Below, one piece after another: positions 56,501 to 64,000 of a stretch of 64,000 bases of DNA (within the stretch, counting starts at the first letter, position 1; the number at the start of each line of letters is the position of its first letter). Source of the DNA: Arenicola marina (Eukaryota > Annelida > Polychaeta > Arenicolidae). Under the pieces are notes generated by a model. It was not told the origin of the DNA, searched no databases, and saw nothing but the letters and a program-made list of their open reading frames with translations. A program made the translations under genes and the position numbers. The DNA lies in contig OZ025264.1 of assembly GCA_964019135.1 (NCBI GenBank), positions 1,240,001 to 1,304,000 on the forward strand, in the 5' to 3' direction.

Positions 56501-59500
56501 ACAGATAACATGCATTGTGGTACCACAGAGAATGTATTATACACTTTACTGCTCTATAATACCTACTCCCTGTGCCAGTGGTCAGTATCATAGGTCATCG
56601 GGCATCAATCTTACACTTGTGGCGTGATCCTGAAGTACCCAGATTTCCTTCAAACAATGAGTGCCTTGCATGCCATTTGTTTAAATCTTAAACATTTCCA
56701 AAAAAGTAGGGACAAGATACAAAAGTATATAAAAAAAGTAGGAAAGTATGGAGAACGTAAAAAAAAGTGGTGAAAAAGTAAGAAAAGTCGAGATCATTCA
56801 CAGTCCTATCATTACATGTGCCCAGTATCACTTTTCACAGTAAAAGTGGCCGCGACAAATTTGGCACCGCAGAAATGAGGCTTTAGAAGTCTTGCGCCAG
56901 AATCTCGGACACCTCGCTACTGAAGCGTGTGGCAAAGTCTTCCTCCTTTAACTCAATGACTCACGCAGTACAGCGGCTCCTCAACCATCCGACCCAAATA
57001 TTTCTTCTTTTGCTCTTCATTTCCTGCTAGAATCACCGGCATTTCCTGGTGGAAGACAAGAAAGGATCATAATGCAATTATAACTATACTCCACCAGGTT
57101 ACATATATATCTCACAGGGCGAGAAATTAGATGTTCGCAAGATACCAGATTATACAAACTACGATAAACCGTGCAGGGACACAAATGATGTGGCAGTTCC
57201 CACGACAAGAAGCTGCACAAACACGCCCAGAGTACTCACAGCTAGACCGTTTGCCAGTATAGCGACCATGATACCGCTGCAGCCATAAGCCAGCTCCTCG
57301 CCAACCAGGGTACCAGTCAGCATGGACATCTCGACGCCGCCTGCAACGAAAAGACACATCACGTCGTTCTTAAGGGACTCCTCTCACCTTTCACACATAA
57401 ATACTACAGGTTCTATCAGCGGGGTATTATTCTTAATGTGGTTTTCTAAGCTGAATTACGATTTTATGCTGTTGTGGTAAATGAATGTTATGCATGAGTA
57501 ATACGTGAGTTAGAATGAATGTGTGCCACGGTGTAACGACCGTAGCGTGGTAGAACCGATTGTGTGCCACGGTGTAACGACCGTAGCGTGGTAGGACCGA
57601 TTGTGTGCCACGGTGTAACGACCGTAGCGTGGTAGAACCGATTGTGTGCCACGGTGTAACGACCGTAGCGTGGTAGGACCGATTGTGTGCCACGGTGTAA
57701 CGACCGTAGCGTGGTAGGACCGATTGTGTGCCACGGTGTAACGACCGTAGCGTGGTAGGACCGATTGTGTGCCACGGTGTAACGACCGTAGCGTGGTAGG
57801 ACCGATTGTGTGCCACGGTGTAACGACCGTAGCGTGGTAGGACCGATTGTGTGCCACGGTGTAACGACCGTAGCGTGGTAGAACCGATTGTGTGCCACGG
57901 TGTAACGACCGTAGCGTGGTAGGACCGATTGTGTGCCACGGTGTAACGACCGTAGCGTGGTAGGACCGATTGTGTGCCACGGTGTAACGACCGTAGCGTG
58001 GTAGGACCGATTATGTGCCACGGTGTAACGACCGTAGCGTGGTAGGACCGATTGTGTGCCACGGTGTAACGACCGTAGCGTGGTAGGACCGATTGTGTGC
58101 CACGGTGTAACGACCGTAGCGTGGTAGAACCGAGAAACCATTCATGACATTGTGTGCCACGGTGTAACGACCGTAGCGTGGTAGGACCGAGAAACGATTC
58201 ATCTTGCGGTCCGTGATGCAAAGCGCGAAGGATGACCACGAAGTGAGTTTTCAGGGATTTCTGAAAGATCTACCCCACTAGCGTAAGCCTGAAGCTTTAA
58301 AAGCAATGTGATCGGCCAAAACAAATCTGGAAGTATAGTTTTCATGTATCATGCAATGTTCGGGAAACTGTTTCTGGGACTTTGTTTCTCAAATCATATC
58401 AAACGCCGGGAAACAAGTTCCAGAAAGTTAATTTCTATAACTTAATTTCTGGAACTTAGGCGAATGCACCCCAAACGCCAACAACTTCACCTTTGCACCG
58501 GGACGGTGCAGAGATGGTTTAGAGAGATACGTGCTCAATATGGCTTATTGTAACAAATTATTTGAAGTGTGTAAGGAGACTTGCAGTGCATGAAATGTTG
58601 GGGTTTTAGGCCACTTTTGAGCACTCCGTGGTCCAACCGGGCCAAGAAACTTTCCGAGACAATGAAATGGGGTTAGATAAAACATGCCTCGGATGCAGAT
58701 GCCAGTGGATGACCATGATCGCTACATCTGCAGAGTAACTGAGCCTGTTTACCAACTGAGCTACGGAGGCTCCACCTAGTGAGTCATATTGAAACAGTAA
58801 ACAGTACTATAAAGTACTACTCTTCCTGACACGGCGACATTGCTCAAAGCGATCGAAGTTTCAAAGCCTATTCGTGCTTACACTTATCTCCACCTACCAT
58901 ATTTTTCAGGAATGTTTCCATTCACTAAGCCAAGGGCGTGCGCCTTCTTAAATATGTCGTGTGGGTACTACAAAGAGACAAAACATTACTGTTACTACCA
59001 TATAATAATAATTGACTTGCAGCAGCATCTGATTGGTCAGGCATGTTGCTACAATTACACATAGCGAAATGTATTCTTTCGATGATTCCGCCGCTTCCTA
59101 GCTGTCCACGTGGTTCACAAACCTCCCCTGTCCTGTTATGTGATGGATTAACCCACGATTTCTAGCTGTCACATGGTCCACAAATCTCCCCTGTCCTGTT
59201 ATGTGATGGATTAACCCACGATTTCTAGTTGTCACATGGTCTACAAATCTCCCCTGTCCTGTTATGTGATGGATTAACCCACGATTCCCAGCTGTCACGT
59301 GGTCCACGTACCGCCCCTGTCCGGTCGAGCTCGGCTGCTACAGGGAGAATCTCCTCTCGTGCAAACTTCCGCGCCAAGTTCTGGATTTCTTTGTCCTCTG
59401 ACGAGAGTTCTGCGGAGAGAAGTTGTAAGTTACAAATTACCGCTGCAACCAGAAAAAAAATCCTGTCTTCATATCTAATGTAAGTGTGTCTGTATATTTC

Positions 59501-62444
59501 CTACGGGGTGTTTGCGTTTATGTATGTTTTACATCAATCACTGAGCAACTAGCCTTTCGTTTCAATTTATATCTGTGCGAGTATATTTACCAGATAAATA
59601 TTTGTTTCAACGCAATTTGTGTAAGCTATGATTTACTATCCATTTAAACATATTGCATACTTCATATACTTATTATAACCTATGCAACATACCCTTCATC
59701 TATCGAGCAGAATTGTTCCATTGCTTATATATTTTATGGCTTACATATTATTGGGAGGGTTGATAAAAGAGGAACCATGCTCAATTTAGTTTTAAAGATT
59801 GCGACGCGGAAAGGACAAATCTGACCAAACAATGTAGTTTCGCATTAATCTGAGGACTTACCAAAGTTTAAGCCAGCAGAGGGTGTGCCATCAGCGACTG
59901 TTGATCTGTGTCTCATTGGTCCCCAACTGACCAATCGGCTGCAGCCACGCACAACATAAAAACATAACATATTACCACTATGTATAATATAGATAGCAGG
60001 CTATATAATATATAATATACTACATAACATAGATAGCAGGCTATACAATATATAATATACTACATAATATAGATATCAGATAGCAATGTATTCTTATTGC
60101 CTGTTCAAGTATTCATATGTCTGGAGTAATAATGTATAAAATATGAATGACATATATATATGAATGATATCATAAACTGCCTATTTGAAGCCGCATACAT
60201 ATTAGAAGCCACACCCCAACTTTCACCTCAAAACTAGATTGGCAGGCACCCAGAACCATTTCTGGAAAACTACATATTATAAGCTGCACCCAGACTTTGG
60301 CCTATGAATGATACCGTAAACTGCCTATTTGAAGCTGCATACATATTAGAAGCCGCACCCCAACTTTGGCCTCAAAACTAGATTGGCAGGCACCCAGAAC
60401 CATTTCCGGAAAACTACATATTATAAGTAGTAGAATACAGTTGAAACAACACATTATGAAGTATGTGAATGTGTGGATGGTCTTCACTGTCGGCGGATGT
60501 TGATTACAATGATTTCATCTTAACCATACTGCTATAATAAATGTCTCTGGCATTATTAGGTAGGGGCACAGAGTGGTCGACCGTGGCACTCCAAGCGGTG
60601 AGCATGTAGTCAGACAGAATAATGGCACCATCTGAAGAATCCAGGCCTTGCTACCCATGGCTGAGAGGAAGCAATGCTTGAATTTATCTTTCCAGGCTAG
60701 TTGTAGTGCCATCTCTTTTGGAGATGCAACTAAGCTAATTGTAGCCTAGATATCACAACTGTTAATTCACTACCCTTCTTATGTCTATGGCTGTTTAACA
60801 GGATTCCCTAGATATTGTATGTGTAAAAATACCAATGAAAGTCCCACCAAGCAATGCCTTACACCTCCAGTGCTGCAGACTAAAAATAAGATATTACAGC
60901 TACAGACACGTAAGACAAGTTAACTGTCTTATGATATATGATTTATGATATACAAAGATCCATAAAGAGAACCAAGATTGATCAATTAGCTGGTTTAGTT
61001 GCAGGGATACCTACTGAAACTGGCAATTAAGTAACTACCACTGAAGCTATTTCAGATTTTTTACTATGGAAAAATGGCTGTAAGCATGAGCACCTTTAAA
61101 GATAATGTCATTAAATTAAATATATAAGTAAAGAAATAAACTTTAAGTAAGCCTCTAAATCAAATTCCAAATGAACTATGGCCTACTATAATTCACTTAA
61201 GACTGCATTGCATCCTTATACATGCCATTATTAGGGCCCCTAAGGGGGGGTAGCCATTTCGCGTGTCGATTTTAAGAAAAGGTCCATGTAGTATGTCGAT
61301 TTTAAGAAATGGTCCATGTCGCGTGTCGATTTAAAAAAAAGTTCCATGTCGCTTATCGCTAAGTCTTATGTCGCATGTTGATTCTAAGACAACCCCAATG
61401 TCGCGTTGTTGATTTTAAAAATCGCTGTGTCGCTGTGTCGAAAAAGCCCCTTTGGGGCCCTATTATTATACATAGACCACTTGGCAGACATTGGATATAC
61501 TAAATTGGTAGATGCAGAATGGAGGCAAGTATGGGCTGGGCTCGCGTTAGCATTAGCCAATAGCCATTTGGCGAGAAAATTCGGGATTTGGCGATAAGAA
61601 CTTCCTGGACACTCGCCAAAATGGCGAATATAAAATTTCAACTATAAATACATATTTATTCATGTTTTTTTCAACAAATGGAACCAGAAAATCCTCGAAC
61701 AAATATTGGCTAATGTTTTTCCACGGAATCAGCCAAATTGGCTAATGAAAAAAATATCCTAGCGCGAGCCCAGATGGGGTGGGTATAGGGAGGGGGTCGA
61801 TACACAGAAGGAGCGAGCCTACTTGTGAAATTGTATCACTGTTTGTACTCAGGATCAGTAAAGAAACAGTAGCAAAGCTAATGGAAAGGGATGTCCACGG
61901 AGTAGCTTTATGCACGTCCATAAATCATCAGGGCCTAGGATGCCGTTAGGTAAGGGTTCCACCCGACCCAGCACTGTATATCAATGCCAATGGGGGGGTA
62001 CCCCTATAAACACATGGAACAGCATGTAAATACCCCCCCTGCGCCTGTGGCAGGGACAGATAGACTGCGTTATACTACTTCTGTATCTGTCAAATGATTA
62101 TGGTCAGATGGTCTGTGCAACTGAACTTAGTTTACTTAGTTTCAGCTACTTTCAGTCACAGGCACCATCAACAGAGAGGGGGGGTGGGGCGGGGAGGGGC
62201 AAGAAACGGTAAGGAACAAGACTTAACTTCTTAAGTCAAGAGTAGGACCCTACTAGCCCTGGTACATGCCTCTCTTACCACGAGAGGCCTACCAGGGCTA
62301 TCTTGCCGTAAGCTGAGTAACGTCTTTTCAGGCTAGGCTAGGACCCTACATGCCCTACCACCCCGCTGATAGATTTACGGCGCCTGTGTTTTCTGTTACT
62401 TGTCCACGTTATTTTGACAATTTTACCTTTAACAAGGACGCCAT
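41426..62444 (-). CDS. acadm: acadm copy B: second medium-chain acyl-CoA dehydrogenase gene, possibly impaired
   Basis: Exons, 5' to 3': 62427-62444, about 59862-59949 (5' limit unclear), 59312-59409, 58898-58967, 57240-57340, 56965-57045, 55841-56080, 55450-55521, 55109-55177, 53840-53935, 51154-51354, 49930-50001, 41426-41503. Apart from exon 2, every splice site is GT-AG and phases match copy A. Signatures [12 protein letters not shown] and [20 protein letters not shown] and the catalytic Glu in IFEGTSQIQ are intact. Two oddities: an in-frame 24-bp duplication in exon 11, and loss of the exon 2 acceptor AG present in copy A. Intron 12 is about 8.4 kb because of a 22-bp satellite. Exons 3-13 look selected, so it could still work if an alternative 5' end exists. 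Confidence 0.85.
41650..49705. repeat. 22-bp satellite array, ~330 units, in intron 12 of acadm B
   Basis: Unit ATCACTGTTACTGCGCATCTCT (22 bp, written as ATCACTGTTACTG plus CGCATCTCT). Common variants change one base (GCTGTTACTG, ACTATTACTG, ACTGCTACTG). About 7.26 kb of array remains after subtracting the inserted element at 42149-42945, so about 330 units by division. Every unit has a TGCGCA palindrome. The plus strand unit has no stop in any phase, which gives a meaningless 2,262-codon open frame. Copy A has a single related site near 11684-11720. Confidence 0.97.
42149..42945. mobile_element. TIR DNA element X, intact 797-bp copy inside the satellite
   Basis: Ends AGGGCTGTACAGT and ACTGTACAGCCCT are perfect 13-bp inverted repeats. 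A 2-bp AT target duplication is supported by an uninterrupted sister site in the same array (ATCACTATTACGGCG at 47457). No open frame for a transposase, so non-autonomous. Collinear with the ends of 22238-25477. Confidence 0.85.
49930..50001 (-). CDS. acadm: acadm B exon 12
   Basis: 24 codons, [20 protein letters not shown] then KIFQ; two residues differ from copy A. Acceptor TTATGCAG, donor GTACAG. Confidence 0.9.
50002..51153. other. Intron 11 of acadm B
   Basis: No gene. Aligns with the two ends of copy A intron 11; the solo-LTR-like insertion of copy A is absent (empty site near 50090). Confidence 0.6.
51154..51354 (-). CDS. acadm: acadm B exon 11 with an 8-residue internal duplication
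   Basis: 67 codons against 59 in copy A. The extra 24 nt repeat in frame: ...[20 protein letters not shown]. It lies in the helix just before the VQIFGGNGF signature. Other residues match ([20 protein letters not shown]). Acceptor CGTCCGCAG, donor GTAAGT. The duplication keeps the frame but would lengthen a packed helix, so its effect on the enzyme is uncertain. Confidence 0.9.
51355..51593. repeat. ~85-bp degenerate repeat of the exon 11 acceptor junction
   Basis: GCGG(C/A)TTG(G/A)TG(C/T)T(G)TGGACA, GAGAGG...GGGGGAGA and TACTGATCTTCCCCTTACA recur about every 60-85 bp, three decayed copies beyond the real junction. Each holds the first bases of exon 11 and the acceptor side of the intron. 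Bounded on the right by the gypsy relic. Confidence 0.65.
51594..53715 (-). mobile_element. Decayed, deleted copy of gypsy element 2
   Basis: An LTR start (TGTAGCCTGGCCCGGATACA, about 120 bp) is joined directly to pol, followed by shuffled RNase H, RT and protease fragments ([31 protein letters not shown]). About 650 bp in the middle (52668-53320) is foreign. Many stops and frameshifts. Private to copy B intron 10. Confidence 0.85.
52676..52774. mobile_element. ~100-bp near-perfect palindrome (hairpin MITE)
   Basis: GTTAAAGAACGAGCTGGAGT and on is mirrored by CGACAGCGAGTTCTTTAAC. The arms are about 36 bp with few mismatches and the centre itself pairs (GACGCGATAGCGTC). Sits within the gypsy relic. 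Confidence 0.7.
53840..53935 (-). CDS. acadm: acadm B exon 10
   Basis: 32 codons, [20 protein letters not shown] then [12 protein letters not shown]. Differs from copy A at two residues (Thr-Val for Val-Ser). Donor GTCAGT; a GC-rich G-run patch (53741-53815) follows it in the intron. Confidence 0.92.
54486..54884 (-). pseudogene. C-terminal fragment of a LINE ORF2
   Basis: 130 codons ending in [14 protein letters not shown]...[10 protein letters not shown], the Cys/His-like tail found at the end of many metazoan LINE ORF2 proteins. No RT domain nearby. Lies in intron 9 of acadm B and is absent from copy A. Confidence 0.6.
55109..55177 (-). CDS. acadm: acadm B exon 9
   Basis: 23 codons: [20 protein letters not shown] then RPS. 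The FDxTRP core is kept. Acceptor ATATTGTAG, donor GTAAGC. Confidence 0.9.
55450..55521 (-). CDS. acadm: acadm B exon 8
   Basis: 24 codons, [20 protein letters not shown] then VPKE. One residue differs from copy A. Acceptor CCTCTGCAG, donor GTAGAG. Confidence 0.92.
55841..56080 (-). CDS. acadm: acadm B exon 7
   Basis: 80 codons, [20 protein letters not shown] to [12 protein letters not shown]. Three residue changes from copy A; it keeps Lys in AGKAFTGF where copy A has Met. Donor GTAGGT with a single downstream TGACGTCA/TCACGTGA motif and the start of a second repeat unit, which shows the unexpanded state of the 52-bp array. Confidence 0.93.
56264..56808. mobile_element. ~545-bp hAT-like insertion in intron 6 of acadm B
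   Basis: Left end CAGGCCTGTGATTGA and inverted right end TAGGACTGTGAATGA pair over 15 bp with mismatches. Copy A reads through (GGTAATTACATGTTCCC at about 18880), so this is an insertion. Flanks share ATTAC, consistent with a degraded 8-bp duplication. No transposase. Confidence 0.55.
56965..57045 (-). CDS. acadm: acadm B exon 6
   Basis: 27 codons, [20 protein letters not shown] then VEEPLYC. One residue differs from copy A. Acceptor TTCCACCAG, donor GTGAGT. Confidence 0.92.
57240..57340 (-). CDS. acadm: acadm B exon 5
   Basis: 101 nt, [20 protein letters not shown] then [13 protein letters not shown] after the split Gly codon. Somewhat diverged from copy A, but the [10 protein letters not shown] core is closer to human (EELAYGCTGV). 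Acceptor TCGTTGCAG, donor GTGAGT. Confidence 0.9.
57515..58200. repeat. 41-bp minisatellite in intron 4 of acadm B
   Basis: About sixteen very uniform units: TGTGCCACGGTGTAACGACC then GTAGCGTGGTAGGACCGATTG. Inside each, CCACGGT and ACCGTAGCGTGG can pair as a short hairpin. The long His/Arg-rich open frames across it are repeat artefacts. Confidence 0.95.
58530..58773 (-). repeat. tRNA-derived SINE in intron 4 of acadm B
   Basis: Paralogue of 26855-27088 with the same A box (TAGCTCAGTTGG) at the same distance from exon 4. Confidence 0.65.
58898..58967 (-). CDS. acadm: acadm B exon 4
   Basis: 70 nt, [20 protein letters not shown] then EKY plus the first base of Gly. Three residues differ from copy A. 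Acceptor TTTGTAG, donor GTAGGT. Confidence 0.9.
59098..59311. repeat. acadm: ~61-bp minisatellite at the exon 3 donor of acadm B
   Basis: Three and a half units. On the coding strand each contains ACAGGACAGGGG (a copy of the exon 3 end GGACAGGGG), then ACCA(C/T)GTGACA, AATCGTGGGTTAATCCATCA. The real junction is the first unit. As at exon 7 of copy A, the unit spans the exon-intron border, but here the GT of the repeats is mutated (GGAGATTTGT), so they no longer look like donors. Confidence 0.8.
59312..59409 (-). CDS. acadm: acadm B exon 3
   Basis: 98 nt with the same coding content as copy A ([20 protein letters not shown] and on). Acceptor CTCCGCAG, donor GTACGT. Confidence 0.92.
59862..59949 (-). 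CDS. acadm: acadm B exon 2 homologous region, acceptor apparently lost
   Basis: The coding part [20 protein letters not shown] then GTPSAGLNF and the donor GTAAGT are preserved. Where copy A has GTGTAG before TACCTGCGT, copy B reads TATGTTGTGCGT: the AG and adjacent bases are deleted. The next AG inside (GCTGCAG) is out of phase and leads to a TGA. Splicing of this exon as in copy A is therefore not possible. The high end given is the limit of clear homology. Confidence 0.65.
59960..60430. repeat. Short tandem duplications in intron 1 of acadm B
   Basis: An AT-rich unit (ATAGATAGCAGGCTATA(T/C)AA) is repeated at 59985-60075. A unit of about 140 bp (ACTGCCTATTTGAAGC, AAAACTAGATTGGCAGGCAC) occurs twice at about 60165-60300 and 60305-60428. 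Confidence 0.65.
60431..61233. other. Intron 1 of acadm B, nothing recognised
   Basis: No domain or element ends identified; mostly AT-rich. Confidence 0.4.
61234..61465. mobile_element. MITE with GGGCCCC ends and internal 33-bp repeats
   Basis: GGGCCCCTAAGGGG and CCCCTTTGGGGCCC are inverted ends; TA flanks both sides (ATTATTA and TATTATTA), fitting a TA target duplication. The interior holds about six units around GTCGATTTTAAGAAA and GGTCCATGTCGC. Inverse-orientation relative of 39058-39245. Confidence 0.65.
61536..61773. mobile_element. Second small MITE, 238 bp
   Basis: Ends CTGGGCTCGCGTTAGCATTA and the inverse of CTAGCGCGAGCCCAG; ATGGG on both sides as a 5-bp target duplication. The interior has GCCAAATTGGCTAATG-like short palindromes. 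Confidence 0.65.
62427..62444 (-). CDS. acadm: acadm B exon 1 (residues 1-6)
   Basis: CAAGATGG context and MASLLK, then GTAAAA. Position and peptide match copy A exon 1 (MASLCK). About 250 bp of GC-richer sequence upstream (to about 62690) is probably 5' UTR and promoter. Confidence 0.7.
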
Positions 62445-62699
62445 CTTGAATGACCGTGCAGTCGGCTTTCAGGCGACTTTAACCGGGAGACTTTGGTCGC
62501 CGTTTCAGTCACCAAGACTTCAGCACTCTGATGCAGCTCTCTGTCAGCCAGTCTCAACGACTCGGTTTCTGCCTGGTACCCTGCGCCGCCGCTCGAATCA
62601 AGGGAACCAGTTTGCCGTAATTGCACGTAGAAAACTTTATTTTCTAGCCGAATTTTACCACCGCGTGAAATTAGTATATTAGAAATCTAATTAGTTTAT

Positions 62700-64000
62700 A
62701 ATTTGCATCTAATGATATGGACGTCGACATATCTACTTAATGCATTTTGCTGTTATCCTCGGGGATTTGATTATAGACAATAAGATATCAGACTTGTAAG
62801 CTCTTGGTTCGGTTTTCGTAAAATCATGCGGTGGTAATTCAAATTGTGTTTTCCGTAAAATTGTATTGTTATGGCAATATTTTTTATAACTACTATCTTA
62901 TTTTGTCCTATATATATGTGTGTCCTTATATCCTTAATCCATGTAACGCCTCCCAAGGAAGTAAAAACAAGGAAAAATATTCATGTAAAATTATTAAACT
63001 ATCGAGGTGGCGGATATGTTCCGCGCAGCCTATATATATAATTGGGACAATTGTGCTGAGATAAACCCATCTGGCACAAAGTCATATAAGTTATGCATTT
63101 TCTCGCACGAACCAAATTTCACCCCATGTGACAAATCGGACATTTTCTAAAGCACCCTGTCGAAGAGTGCGAGATGGGTTTATCCCAGACATTGGGGTCC
63201 CAATGGGCCACATCCAAGTCAGTGAGTGCGAATATGTAACTTGCCGAATTCATCATGACGGTCCATATACCTATGATGACATATACGTCACCGCCCAGAC
63301 TATCACACATAATAAACTGCCATATCTGTCAGTTCTACGCTGGCCACCGGTCATGCACATCGCTATATATTTAACAAACATAAATGTTTATTATTTATAA
63401 TAAACACAACTTAACAGCGGCCGGTGTGTGTCTTCATCAGGCAGGAGTGATGGAAGGGCGGATGGAAATCTTAATTGCGGCGTAAATGGGCTACGGTCAC
63501 TCGTTAATTGCGGGCCCGCTTGTGTAGGCTGACCAGAGCTGTTCGAAATACTATAGTCGCCCTTGGAGCGCCTTCGCATGGCAGCCCCGACTGGCAGTTT
63601 CCAAAACGCCGCAAGTCTTTCTTCGTAAAGAGTAGGGAGTTACCCCCGGGGACATGGCTCCACTCTCCCTTCTTCTCCCATTGACGCGATATGACCAAAA
63701 GTGGTTAAAGCGTCCTGAATAACCAACCAATCAAAACCCCGCAATCCTCAATCTCTGTGCGTATGCGCGCCGAAGAAATTCTTCGGGTTAATGCGATAAT
63801 GCTGACGCATGATTTGGTTGTGCCAGACCTTTAACCCTGGCGCGAAGTTTAACGAGTTCTGTTTGGTTATCAGTTCATAGTTCAATGTCTGTACAACTGT
63901 CAATCCATATCGTTAGGCCTTTTCCTATTCATCAACCGGATATATAGTGTGTTCTTGAAAAGATACACGATTTAAATAAGCGGTAGGCAAGCATTTGGCC
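62700..64000. other. Upstream of acadm B, no gene recognised
   Basis: Only short open frames. One at 63128-63400 (VRDGFIPDIGVPMGHIQVSE and on) has no domain I recognise and no clear splice context. Confidence 0.4.

Larger units (their letters stand above)
40370..62450 (-). other. Segmental duplication block B (acadm copy B and its 3' flank)
   Basis: Collinear with about 4710-31700, with the same exon order and strand. Private to B: the 22-bp array, the gypsy relic, the hAT-like insertion at 56264, the 41-bp minisatellite and the LINE fragment. Private to A: gypsy element 1, the solo LTR, the CT-rich minisatellite, the exon 7 junction array and element X in intron 4. Confidence 0.8.

Noticed and set aside
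57433..58239. 268-codon His/Arg/Thr-rich frame on the minus strand
   Set aside because: Translation of the 41-bp minisatellite; several phases are open equally.
60515..60712. 65-codon minus-strand frame ([20 protein letters not shown]...)
   Set aside because: No splice context, no paralogue in copy A, no recognisable domain; treated as chance.
63128..63400. 90-codon plus-strand frame near the right edge
   Set aside because: Looks protein-like in composition, but I recognise no family and see no supporting splice sites or second copy.

Overview
The window looks like invertebrate nuclear DNA, most likely from a marine deuterostome, with a cephalochordate (amphioxus) as my best guess. It holds spliced genes, LINE, LTR, DNA-transposon and SINE sequences, many minisatellites, and several minisatellites whose unit spans an exon-intron junction. 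I recall that last trait being described for amphioxus genes, but I could not check it.

The core is a tandem direct duplication of one nuclear gene on the minus strand: medium-chain acyl-CoA dehydrogenase (acadm), a mitochondrial fatty-acid beta-oxidation enzyme. Copy A (exons between 31671 and 11363) has 13 exons with consistent splice sites and phases. They add up to 421 codons plus stop, the length I recall for human MCAD. Copy B (exons between 62444 and 41426) has the same 13 exons. It carries a 24-bp in-frame duplication in exon 11 and appears to have lost the splice acceptor of exon 2, so it may be a drifting or non-functional paralogue. The paralogous blocks run from about 4.7 to 31.7 kb and from about 40.4 to 62.5 kb.

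Layout. 0-4.7 kb: a PC4-like domain fragment at the left edge, a short tandem repeat, and a 5'-truncated, internally deleted LINE on the minus strand. 4.7-11.2 kb: 3' flank of copy A, with a 4.7-kb Ty3/gypsy element (6305-11027). 11.3-31.7 kb: copy A, with a solo-LTR-like insertion, a 2.5-kb purine/pyrimidine minisatellite, a minisatellite made of the exon 7 splice donor, a nested DNA transposon, and a 44-bp minisatellite in intron 1. 32.1-37.0 kb: a second, nearly intact Ty3/gypsy element about 0.4 kb upstream of the copy A start codon and in the same orientation. 37-40.4 kb: spacer with a hairpin MITE, G-rich DNA and a MITE fragment. 40.4-62.7 kb: copy B. Its last intron holds a ~7.2-kb array of a 22-bp unit interrupted by a 797-bp TIR element, and other introns hold a decayed gypsy copy, a LINE fragment, a hAT-like insertion and two more minisatellites. 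62.7-64 kb: nothing recognised.

The only host genes I can support are the two acadm copies and the PC4-like fragment. The very long open frames over 13.9-16.4, 30.5-31.3, 42.9-49.7 and 57.4-58.2 kb come from tandem repeats and are not called as genes. The most unusual signals are the junction-spanning minisatellites (exon 3 donor, exon 7 donor, exon 11 acceptor), the intronic 22-bp array that contains its own empty site for the inserted transposon, and the paralogous empty sites that date insertions relative to the duplication.
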